From assembly GCF_030848565.1 (NCBI RefSeq), contig NZ_JAVDDV010000007.1:62001-126000 (forward strand): a DNA stretch of 64,000 bases. Reading direction: 5' to 3'. Each line of letters begins with the position of its first letter. The stretch's first letter is position 1. A program made the position numbers and the translations under genes. The stretch comes from Natronolimnohabitans sp. A-GB9. Lineage in GTDB: Archaea > Halobacteriota > Halobacteria > Halobacteriales > Natrialbaceae. The notes beneath the pieces were generated by a model. It was not told where the DNA came from, made no database searches, and saw nothing but the letters and a program-made list of their open reading frames with translations. Positions 43,362 to 51,050 of this stretch are shown piece by piece.

Positions 43362-44705
43362 TCACGAATCGCTCGAGGACCGCTCGATCGACGGATCCGC
43401 GTCCGCCGGCTCACCGCGTTCCTCGGCGATCACGTACTGGACCTCGACGATCAGGGACTCGTCTGCGTGGGGTTCGATCGCTTCGTGGAGCCGATCGGCC
43501 AGCCCCGGTTCCGGTCCGGGTTCCCCGCCGGTGACCGTCACGACCACCCGATCGACCGACTGAATCGGATAGTCGCCGTCGAGTTCGACGACGACGTCGT
43601 CGGTCTCGAGGTGGTCGTAGGCCGATTCGTTCAGTACCGACTCGACTTCGGTTTCAGCCGACGACTCGAGTTCCGTCGTATGAAAGTCGAGCAGGGTGAT
43701 TCCGGCCAGGGGCGCTGCCAGTACCAGCAACGCCGCGGCGAAGACGGCTCCGTAGACGTACGTCGGTCGCCGCGTCGGTGAGACCTCGAACAGTCCCTGT
43801 GGCCGATAGCCACCGAACCACAGCGTGCCGAGCGCGGCGACGTTGATCGACAGCAGGTTGACGAGTACGAGCGTCGCGGCGCCGGTCGCCGCGCCGGACA
43901 TCCCCCAGGCGACCGTGATCCCGACGGCAGCAGAGGGCGGGATCAGCGCCGCGGCGATCATGACGCCGACGATCGCCTCCGAAAACCCCCGCGTGAGACT
44001 CAGGATGCCGGCGATACCGGCGCCAAGCGCCACCGCGATCGAGAACAGGTTCGGCGAGACCCGTTCCTCGAGTTCGGCCACGACGACGATGTCGACACCC
44101 GCGGGCTCGAGTCCGGCCAATCGGGCGAGGGCCGCGAGTCCGATCGAGGCAGCGATAACGAGCGCCACGCCGCCGAGCTGGTACCGAAACCCGGACCGCT
44201 TGAGACGGTCGTCGCCGGTGACGATACCGACGTTGGCCGCGAGTGCTGGCCCCAAAAGCGGCGCGATGACCATCGCGCCGATCACGACCGCCGGCGAGTC
44301 GGCGAGCAGCCCGGCCGTGGCGACGACGGCGCTGATGAGCAACATAACCGCGTAGATCGGAAACGGTGGCGTGAGTTCGTCGGCTTTCGTCCGCAACACC
44401 TGTCTCGAGGTCCGAGCCCCAACCTGACTGCCGGACCCGTACTGGTCTCGTAGCGTAGCGAAGCGCTCGGAGATGACCGTCTCGGCGTCGATCACCACGA
44501 CGCTCGATTCGTCGCCGATGCCGGCTTCCCGCAGCCGATCCAACGTCGGCTCGACGGCCCGCGTCGGAAGCGGAAACCGGACGACGGCGGTGTATCCCCG
44601 GTCGCTGGTCTCGTCGCTGACGACGTACTCGATCCCCTCGTCTTCGAGGACGTCGAGGACCCGCTGGCGTTTCCCCTCGGGTACCGTCACCTCGATGTAA
44701 CGCAT
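43362..44705 (-). CDS. DUF389 membrane protein
   Basis: 447 residues from MRYIEVTVPEGKRQRVLDVL. An N-terminal ACT-like domain (about 1-80) precedes membrane helices with the DUF389 block PAVVIGAMVIAPLLGPALAAN and AALIPPSAAVGITVAWG. The C-terminal soluble part (about 330-440) is acidic. Function is unknown; a transport role is often supposed. The start at 44705 is preferred because the family begins MRYI/MRLI. Confidence 0.87.
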   Translation of the reverse strand: MRYIEVTVPEGKRQRVLDVLEDEGIEYVVSDETSDRGYTAVVRFPLPTRAVEPTLDRLREAGIGDESSVVVIDAETVISERFATLRDQYGSGSQVGARTSRQVLRTKADELTPPFPIYAVMLLISAVVATAGLLADSPAVVIGAMVIAPLLGPALAANVGIVTGDDRLKRSGFRYQLGGVALVIAASIGLAALARLAGLEPAGVDIVVVAELEERVSPNLFSIAVALGAGIAGILSLTRGFSEAIVGVMIAAALIPPSAAVGITVAWGMSGAATGAATLVLVNLLSINVAALGTLWFGGYRPQGLFEVSPTRRPTYVYGAVFAAALLVLAAPLAGITLLDFHTTELESSAETEVESVLNESAYDHLETDDVVVELDGDYPIQSVDRVVVTVTGGEPGPEPGLADRLHEAIEPHADESLIVEVQYVIAEERGEPADADPSIERSSSDS

Positions 44706-44753
44706 GCTCGAGCGACTATCGACGTGGAGGAACAAGAGGAGTCGCCGTAATCG

Positions 44754-44769
44754 TGCTGTCCGACAGTAT
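44754..44769. repeat. Inverted copy of the ATACTGTCGGACAGCA motif
   Basis: TGCTGTCCGACAGTAT is the exact reverse complement of 4738-4753. It lies between the DUF389 and MFS genes, which run in the same direction, six bases past the MFS stop. Confidence 0.5.
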
Positions 44770-44774
44770 GAGTG

Positions 44775-45959
44775 CTACGGACGCGTAGCGACGGAGACCG
44801 TCCACAGGGAGACGACGGTAACGATCAGGGTAAGCGACACCGCGAGGGCGTAGCCGTCGGTGTACGCGACGCTTGCGGTTCCAAGCGGCGGCATGGCCAG
44901 CGCACTGATCCCAGTCGCGACGTTGAACGTGCCGACGATCGCAGTATCTCGATTCGGATCGTAGATTTCCATCAGCAACGGAATATACAGCGTCGCCGTC
45001 CCGCCGAGTCCGATTCCAAGCAGGACGATCGCGACGGCGAGAAGCGACGGACGAGACGTAAAGAGCAGTCCGATGCCGACGGTCGCACAGGCAAGCGACG
45101 CGAGAAACGAACGCCTCGAGCCGATCCTGTCGGCGAGATAGCCACTGCCGATCCGTGAGACGATACTCACGCCGCCGATGAGTCCGAACGCGGCCGAGGC
45201 ACCGGCGGCCGTCAGCCCGCGGGCAGCGAAGAGATCGACCGCAAACGCCGCCAGCAGCTGGTACCACGAGAACGCGAAGGCGATCCCGACGAACAGCAGC
45301 TTGAACGTCCGCGTGCCGATCAGACGACCGACCCACTCGAGGACCTCGGTAACGGTCGCCGTCGATCCGTCGGTCCATCGCGGTCGCCGGCAGACGAGAC
45401 CAGTAAGCAGGAAGGCGGCCGCGGTCGCTGCCATGATCAGGAGGAACGCACGATCGATGCCGTACTCGGCGATCGCGAACTGCCAGACCGGCGGCAGGAC
45501 GAACAGCCCCAACCCGTTGCCCACGAAGATCAGCCCCGTCGCGGCGCCGCGGCGCTCGTCGAACCAGCGCGGGACGACCGACGCGATGAGTACGAACACC
45601 GTCCCGAGTGCGATCCCGAGAAGCGCGAACACGACGAGCAGTCCGAGATACGATCCCGTGACGTACAGTGCGGGCGCGATCGCACCGGCAACCGCCGCAC
45701 AGACCAGAAGCACCACCCGAACCGGCACCCGGGCGGCGAACATGCCGACGAGCCCGGATCCGATGAAGAACGTAAACAGCATGACGGAGAAGACACTCGA
45801 GAGCGCGATCGGCGAGATCCCGAAGGCCTCACTGAGCGGCGCTCGAAGGACGCCGTAGGAAAACGGTGTACCGAACGTAAAGACCATCCCGATCGCCCCG
45901 GCGAGCGCGACGAGCCAGCTGTGGCGGCTATCAGGACGTTCAGCAGAATCGCTTCTCAC
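44775..45959 (-). CDS. MFS transporter
   Basis: 394 residues from GTG 45959, twelve membrane helices. MFS landmarks: GTPFSYGVLRAPLSEAFG, the loop VPRWFDERRGAATGLIF and, after the central linker, GYLADRIGSRRSF. The pattern resembles oxalate/formate and monocarboxylate-type carriers. The substrate is not visible from sequence. Confidence 0.85.
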   Translation of the reverse strand: MRSDSAERPDSRHSWLVALAGAIGMVFTFGTPFSYGVLRAPLSEAFGISPIALSSVFSVMLFTFFIGSGLVGMFAARVPVRVVLLVCAAVAGAIAPALYVTGSYLGLLVVFALLGIALGTVFVLIASVVPRWFDERRGAATGLIFVGNGLGLFVLPPVWQFAIAEYGIDRAFLLIMAATAAAFLLTGLVCRRPRWTDGSTATVTEVLEWVGRLIGTRTFKLLFVGIAFAFSWYQLLAAFAVDLFAARGLTAAGASAAFGLIGGVSIVSRIGSGYLADRIGSRRSFLASLACATVGIGLLFTSRPSLLAVAIVLLGIGLGGTATLYIPLLMEIYDPNRDTAIVGTFNVATGISALAMPPLGTASVAYTDGYALAVSLTLIVTVVSLWTVSVATRP

Positions 45960-46052
45960 GGGGAGGGCTACCGCCTACCGGGGCGAAAACGTTCTGCTTC
46001 GAAACAGGAGCTGCAGACGAACGATGGACGCGACCGCTCGTCGCGACTGCCG

Positions 46053-47144
46053 CTACTGATACGTTGGGAGCCGATCCGACCGATCCGACCCTTCGACGAA
46101 CGGCAACTCGGTCACCGTCGCGGGAACCTCCTCGCCGTCGACACGGACCGTCAGGTCGTCGCGCTCGAGGCCGTAGTCGACGATCGCAAGCGCGATAACG
46201 GTCTCGAGCAGCGGGCTCTCGTCGGCGCGGGTGAGTTCGCCGACCGTCGAATCGCCGTCGAAGACGGCCGCGCCGGCTTCGGGAACGGCCTCGCCCTCGA
46301 GGGCCAGCCCGACCAGCTTCCGGCTCGGCTGGCCGCGGTTCTCGACGCGGGAGACGACCTCCTGGCCGACGTAACAGCCCTTCTCGAAGTCCAAGGCGTT
46401 TCGCAGCCCCAGCACGTTCGGGACGGTCCCCTCGAGTTCGGTCGCAAACAGCGGCGAGCCGGCCTCGAGCGCGAGCGTCTCGAGGGTCCGGTAGCCGAAG
46501 GGAGCAGCGTTCAATCCCTGGGTCTCGAGGACGTCGTAGACGCTTTCGGCTACGTCGGCGGTACAGACGACCTCGTAGCTCTCCTCGCCGGTCAACGCGT
46601 CGGTACGGATGACGGAGACGCCCGAATCGCCCATCGAGCCGCGGACGAACGAGTAGCGCTCGTCGGGCGACGGTGCACCGTTTAAGACGCTGGCGATCTT
46701 CTCCGTCGCAGTAGGTCCGTGAACGCCGAAGATCGCGTAGTCGTCGGTCGCGACGCGGATCTCGACGTCCTGGATGAACACCTTCTCGGACCACTCCTCG
46801 GCCAGCGGCTCGGCCTCCGACGGCGGCACGAAAAGGAGCAGTCGCTCGCCCGCGTTGTAGATGTAGAGTTCGACCTCGATGCCGCCCTGCGGATCGAGGA
46901 CGAGCGCGTAACAGCCCTGGCCGTCCTCGGCCGGGACCCGGTTCGAGACGACGTTGTCGACGTACTCGACTCGGTCCTCGCCTTCGACGACGACGACGCC
47001 GTAGGCCATCTCGACGACGCCGACGACGTTGCGGACCGCCTGGTGGGTCCGTTCGGGCCGACCGAAGTGTTCGACGATCGTTCGGCCGTCACGCTCGCCG
47101 AACGTGGCCCCGTGTTCGCGATGAATAGACTCGATGACGGTCAT
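46053..47144 (-). CDS. YgfZ/GcvT-like folate-binding protein
   Basis: 363 residues from MTVIESIHREHGATFGERDG. The GcvT fold is shown by VEMAYGVVVVEGEDRVEYVDN, SMGDSGVSVIRTDALTGEES and the YgfZ signature EKGCYVGQEVVSRVENRG. YgfZ-type proteins help make or repair iron-sulfur enzymes with tetrahydrofolate. True aminomethyltransferase activity is less likely, as no gcvH or gcvP is near. Confidence 0.84.
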   Translation of the reverse strand: MTVIESIHREHGATFGERDGRTIVEHFGRPERTHQAVRNVVGVVEMAYGVVVVEGEDRVEYVDNVVSNRVPAEDGQGCYALVLDPQGGIEVELYIYNAGERLLLFVPPSEAEPLAEEWSEKVFIQDVEIRVATDDYAIFGVHGPTATEKIASVLNGAPSPDERYSFVRGSMGDSGVSVIRTDALTGEESYEVVCTADVAESVYDVLETQGLNAAPFGYRTLETLALEAGSPLFATELEGTVPNVLGLRNALDFEKGCYVGQEVVSRVENRGQPSRKLVGLALEGEAVPEAGAAVFDGDSTVGELTRADESPLLETVIALAIVDYGLERDDLTVRVDGEEVPATVTELPFVEGSDRSDRLPTYQ

Positions 47145-47183
47145 GCCTGAATTGAGGTGCCTCGTCCCTTCAGGGGTTTCGAT

Positions 47184-47483
47184 TCAAAAGGGCAGTCGCT
47201 CGCGGAGCCACTCGCCGATCGACTGGTCGTCGGTCTCGTCCGTCGGGACCTCGGGAACGACCCGCTCGTCGGGCTTGATGACTGTCTCGTTGGATTCGGA
47301 CTCGACGACGATCAGGTCGTCCTCCTTTAACGTTGCAAGGGCGTCCTCGAGGTCGTCGATGTCGACTTCGACCGCCGCCCGGAGCTCGAAGACGTTCATC
47401 CCCTCCTCGGCCCGATTGACGAGTGCGTCGAGTACCGCCACCTGGGTCGATTCTCGGTCCCGGTACTCCCGCTTTGCTCTCAT
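47184..47483 (-). CDS. Small winged-helix protein (DUF6432-like)
   Basis: 99 residues: MRAKREYRDRESTQVAVLDAL, VNRAEEGMNVFELRAAVEVD, then LKEDDLIVVESE. The N-terminal 65 form a winged helix seen in the haloarchaeal DUF6432 family. It may bind DNA. An acidic linker and a short SIGEWLRERLPF tail close it. The gene is upstream of the YgfZ-like gene on the same strand, 39 bases away. Confidence 0.75.
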   Translation of the reverse strand: MRAKREYRDRESTQVAVLDALVNRAEEGMNVFELRAAVEVDIDDLEDALATLKEDDLIVVESESNETVIKPDERVVPEVPTDETDDQSIGEWLRERLPF

Positions 47484-47646
47484 CCATCGACGTATTCGAC
47501 GACCGGGGATTTGACGTTTGCCGTTCGATTTCCCGGCGACGAGGCCGATAGGCCGTCACTGCTCGTAGCCGACGTCACTGCGACGGGGTGTCGAAAGTCC
47601 ACGGAGGCAGTACGTTTTTTATGGTATGGCTGGGTACGGTGGGACA

Positions 47647-48657
47647 ATGGCCCTTCGATGTTCGCTGCTCGGACACGACTACGGTGATGCCGAAGTCGAA
47701 CACGAGCGCGAAGAGCGGGGCAGCGAAGTCGTCGTAACCGTCCAGGAGTTCGAAGAGTGTGCCCGCTGTGGCGATCGCAACGTCATCAGTGAGAACACTG
47801 AAGTTAGGAGTATCTCCACGGAGGCGGACGTCGACTCCTTCCCCGACGCCGAGCGCGAAGCGGAGCCGACCGACAGCGACGCTGTCGAACCACCGACCGA
47901 CGAGCCCGTCGAACCCGATGTCGACGGAACCACGGTCGAATTCGACGAGGGAGAGACCGACGCCGAACTCATCGACGCCGATGCCGACAGCCCCGCCACC
48001 GGCGCGTCGGGTACGGAGACCCGGACCGCCACAGCCGGGGCGGACGATGACGACGACGAGTTCGACGTCCCTACCGACGAGAACGGCGAGCCGGTGACCG
48101 ACGACGGCGAAATTCTCGACGACGACGAGACGGCGATCGATCGCGACCGCGGCCACGGCGAGTGGCCCGACTCCGACGACGTCGGCCCGCCGGTCGACGC
48201 CGAAACCGAACCGACCGAGTGGCCCGACGCCGACGATCCGGCGACCGCCACCGCGGCCACGACCGACAGCGAACTCGAGGACCCGGCCGATCCCGACGAA
48301 CCGATCACCGACGACGCGATCGTCCTCGAGGACGACACCGGCAGCATGGAATCCGGAGTCGCAGCCGACGCCCGATCGATGACCGCAGCGCAGTCCAACG
48401 AGACCGACGGCGACGCGCTCGAGGCCGAGCCCCGATCCGAGCCCGCCGAGACGGACGACACCACCGGATCGGGAATCGAACGTGCGACGACGGCGCCGGA
48501 ACCGGGTCAGGACGACGCTTCCCGGAAGGGCGTCCCGACGGAGTTCTACTGTCCGAACTGCAACTACGTTGCGGCCGGCGACCGCAGCTCGCTTCGTGCC
48601 GGCGACATCTGTCCGGAGTGTCGGAAAGGGTATCTCGGCGAACGCGACCGTCGGTGA
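47647..48657 (+). CDS. Acidic protein with two zinc-ribbon ends
   Basis: 336 residues from MALRCSLLGHDYGDAEVEHE. CARCGD near residue 40 is half of a zinc site; 190 residues of Asp/Glu/Thr/Ala-rich low complexity follow. The C-terminal ribbon is FYCPNCNYVAAGDRSSLRAG and DICPECRKGYLGE. It resembles the haloarchaeal DUF7093 type. The TATA-like TTTTTTATGG at about 47617 gives a leaderless start at 47647. Function unknown. Confidence 0.7.
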   Translation: MALRCSLLGHDYGDAEVEHEREERGSEVVVTVQEFEECARCGDRNVISENTEVRSISTEADVDSFPDAEREAEPTDSDAVEPPTDEPVEPDVDGTTVEFDEGETDAELIDADADSPATGASGTETRTATAGADDDDDEFDVPTDENGEPVTDDGEILDDDETAIDRDRGHGEWPDSDDVGPPVDAETEPTEWPDADDPATATAATTDSELEDPADPDEPITDDAIVLEDDTGSMESGVAADARSMTAAQSNETDGDALEAEPRSEPAETDDTTGSGIERATTAPEPGQDDASRKGVPTEFYCPNCNYVAAGDRSSLRAGDICPECRKGYLGERDRR

Positions 48658-48795
48658 TCGACTGGGAAAAACGGTTTCAGAGCAGATCACTCGAGACGCC
48701 GTCACCTCGCCTGGAGGCGCTCTCGAGCCGTTTGTCGGCTGAGTAAAGCGTCGACTATGAAAAGAGGTAAACACTCCCCCGTGTATCTCCAATCC

Positions 48796-49179
48796 ATGAA
48801 GGAGTACAAGATGCGTCGCGGTGAGTATCTCGAGGAGCGAATTCCCGATATGGAGTCGACAGTCGTGGACTACTTCGGCCCCATCACCGGGACCCAGGAG
48901 TACAAAGGGAGCGACCTCTACGTCATCGGCGAACCCGACAACCCAGTCTTCGAGAAGATCGTCGTCGGGACCGTCGAGTACTCCGGCAAGAAGGACAAAC
49001 TCGGCGTCGAGTTCTACGAGCGCGATCCAACGGAGCTCGGTCCCGACGAGCTCGAGGCCGCAGCCGACGCCGTCGACGCGAAAAACGACTTCCTGCTCGA
49101 GGCGACCGGCCGTGACGCCAAGGCCCGTCGCGACTCGATGAAACGCGCCGTCGAAGACGATCCGGACCACGACTTCTAG
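48796..49179 (+). CDS. DUF5611 family protein
   Basis: 127 residues from MKEYKMRRGEYLEERIPDME. The haloarchaeal DUF5611 pattern includes DYFGPITGTQEYKGSDLYVI and FEKIVVGTVEYSGKKDKLGV. It is compact and acidic with no known role. ATG 48796 is preferred over 48757 as the family starts with MKEYK. Confidence 0.8.
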   Translation: MKEYKMRRGEYLEERIPDMESTVVDYFGPITGTQEYKGSDLYVIGEPDNPVFEKIVVGTVEYSGKKDKLGVEFYERDPTELGPDELEAAADAVDAKNDFLLEATGRDAKARRDSMKRAVEDDPDHDF

Positions 49180-49202
49180 GACGACGTTCAGTCTCGAACA
49201 GG

Positions 49203-49318
49203 CCTGCCGGCAGGACTATCAGTATCGGCTGGGGCGGACTGCTATAATTATAAGACGGTCGCTGACGGTTCGTATGGATCGCGACGGTCTCGCAGTCGGT
49301 CCCGCGATGGCGGAGTAG
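49203..49318. promoter_or_regulatory. Strong TATA box with a 14-codon ORF
   Basis: CCTGCCGGCAGG (49203-49214) is a perfect palindrome near the DUF5611 stop. TATAATTATAAG (49243-49254) is the most A/T-pure TATA-like box seen here, and 27 bases on lies ATG 49274, opening the short ORF MDRDGLAVGPAMAE (stop at 49316). The TAXI gene has its own TATA-like TATATTATC at 49371. So the first promoter may make a leader or small RNA. Confidence 0.4.
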
Positions 49319-49384
49319 TCGACTCGTGAGACGTTCCAAACATAATGAATTAGACATAAGAACATCGCGCTATATTATCATGGT

Positions 49385-50437
49385 ATGGGTAACCATATGC
49401 CACGCCGTCGGTTTATTGCGACGGCAGGGATTGCTGGAACGGTCACGGTTGCGGGCTGTATCGGCGAGGACGTCGAGAACGGCGAGGAGGACGAAAACGG
49501 CGACCTCGAGGAGGCCGAACCCGAGGAGGGCGGAGAGGTGCTCGCCCTCCACGCTGGCGGTACCGAAGGGACCTACTATCCGCTGGGTGGCGACATGAAG
49601 TCTATCGTCGAGGATCACACACCACACGGCATCCAGGTCCAGTCGACCGGCGCCAGTGTCGAAAACGCCGCCAGCCTCGGCCGCGAGGAGGCAGAACTCG
49701 CGTTGATCCAAAACGACATCACCTACTTCGCGTACAACGGGGTCGAACTCGAGGAGTTCGAGGGCGAACCGCTCGAGAACATCCGTGGGATCGCCTCGCT
49801 GTATCCGGAGACGATCCATCTCGTGACCCAGGAAGATTCGGGCATCGAGTCGGTCGAAGACCTCGAGGGAGCCGCAGTCAACACCGGCGACCTCGGAAGC
49901 GGAACGCAGGTCAACGCCTTACAGATCCTCGATTCCGCAGGGATCGACGACTTCGACGAATCGAACACCGACTTCGGGACGGCGGCCGACCAGATCGCCG
50001 ACGGCGACGTCGACGCCGCGATCACCGTCGGCGGCTTCCCACTGGGGGCGATCGAGGACCTCGCGACGACCCAGGACATCTCCTTCGTCGAGGTCGACGG
50101 CGACGTCCGCGATCAGTTACTCGACGACGCGGAGTGGTTGGCCGAGGACACCATCCCCGGCGGCACGTACGACGGGGTCGAAGACGACGTCGAGACGATC
50201 TCGGTCCAGGCGATGCTCGCTACCTACGAAGCCATGGACGAGGCGGTCATCGAGGAGGTCACGGCGGCCATGTTCGACAACGTCGACGATTTCACCACCC
50301 AGTCGGAGTTCATCGACCTCGAGACGTCCCAGGAGGCGATGCCGATCGAGCTTCACGCCGGTGCACAGGCCTACTTCGACGACGTCGACGACGTCGATCC
50401 CGACGAGAACGATGCAGACGACGAGGACGACGAATAG
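49385..50437 (+). CDS. TAXI-type TRAP solute receptor, lipoprotein
   Basis: 350 residues from MGNHMPRRRFIATAGIAG (Met 5 at 49397 is another start). RRRF and lipobox VAGCIGED (Cys25). After a short acidic linker, TAXI features follow: LHAGGTEGTYYPLGGDMKSI, VQSTGASVENAASLGREEAE, DLEGAAVNTGDLGSGTQVNA, and AITVGGFPLGAIEDLATTQ. Such receptors bind dicarboxylates or amino acids such as glutamate; the ligand is not shown. It heads the operon with DUF1850 and the fused permease. Confidence 0.91.
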   Translation: MGNHMPRRRFIATAGIAGTVTVAGCIGEDVENGEEDENGDLEEAEPEEGGEVLALHAGGTEGTYYPLGGDMKSIVEDHTPHGIQVQSTGASVENAASLGREEAELALIQNDITYFAYNGVELEEFEGEPLENIRGIASLYPETIHLVTQEDSGIESVEDLEGAAVNTGDLGSGTQVNALQILDSAGIDDFDESNTDFGTAADQIADGDVDAAITVGGFPLGAIEDLATTQDISFVEVDGDVRDQLLDDAEWLAEDTIPGGTYDGVEDDVETISVQAMLATYEAMDEAVIEEVTAAMFDNVDDFTTQSEFIDLETSQEAMPIELHAGAQAYFDDVDDVDPDENDADDEDDE

Positions 50438-50504
50438 CATCCGTTACGACTCGACCGATCGGCGTCACTGCTCAGTCCGTATCACCTGTCACTGATCTCC
50501 CCCC

Positions 50505-51050
50505 GTGGTTGCACTGACCAGACGGCGACTCGTCGTGTTCGCCCTCGCGCTGTTCGGAGCGACGGCCGCGACCGTCTCGTCCGTCGTACCCGACAGCCTG
50601 CTGGTCGTTGCGGACGCCGAGACCGACGACCACCTGCTCGAGATTCCGGTCGACCAGGGCGAGGAAGTGACGATCGCGTACACCCACAGCGTCGAGCGAA
50701 CGCCGGTCGAGGACGTCTACGTCGTCGACGGGTCCGAACTGCGGGCCGACCGCTCGGTGTTTCAGTCCTTCGGCGCGGGCCTCCCTGCCGACGTCGAACG
50801 GACTGACGAAGGCTACGTCGTCGAGGGCTCCGAATCGCACACGGAACTGTTCGTCGCCCCGGGGGAGATCGCCGGTCACGAACTCGTCGTCGCCGGCGAG
50901 CGCTACGACCTCGTCGACGCGTCCGACGGTCGAGTCGTCCTATTCATAACCGACCGGTTCGTTTCCGACGCCTTCGAGCGCGACGGCTCGTCGGACGGCC
51001 GGAACGAAATGCCGTCCGAAACACGGAGACCGACTGACTCGAACGCATGA
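50505..51050 (+). CDS. DUF1850 protein of the TAXI-TRAP operon
   Basis: 181 residues from GTG 50505. One N-terminal hydrophobic segment (about 8-32) leads to an outside domain with TIAYTHSVERTPVEDVYVV and VYQSFGAGLPAD-type sequence, the usual DUF1850 features. It is nearly always found between TAXI receptor and fused permease. The role is unproved, possibly docking. The stop overlaps the permease start by four bases (ATGA). Confidence 0.84.
   Translation: MVALTRRRLVVFALALFGATAATVSSVVPDSLLVVADAETDDHLLEIPVDQGEEVTIAYTHSVERTPVEDVYVVDGSELRADRSVFQSFGAGLPADVERTDEGYVVEGSESHTELFVAPGEIAGHELVVAGERYDLVDASDGRVVLFITDRFVSDAFERDGSSDGRNEMPSETRRPTDSNA

Noticed and set aside
46053-47144. True glycine-cleavage aminomethyltransferase (gcvT)
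   Set aside because: KGCYVGQE signature and lack of gcvH/gcvP nearby favour the YgfZ-like type.
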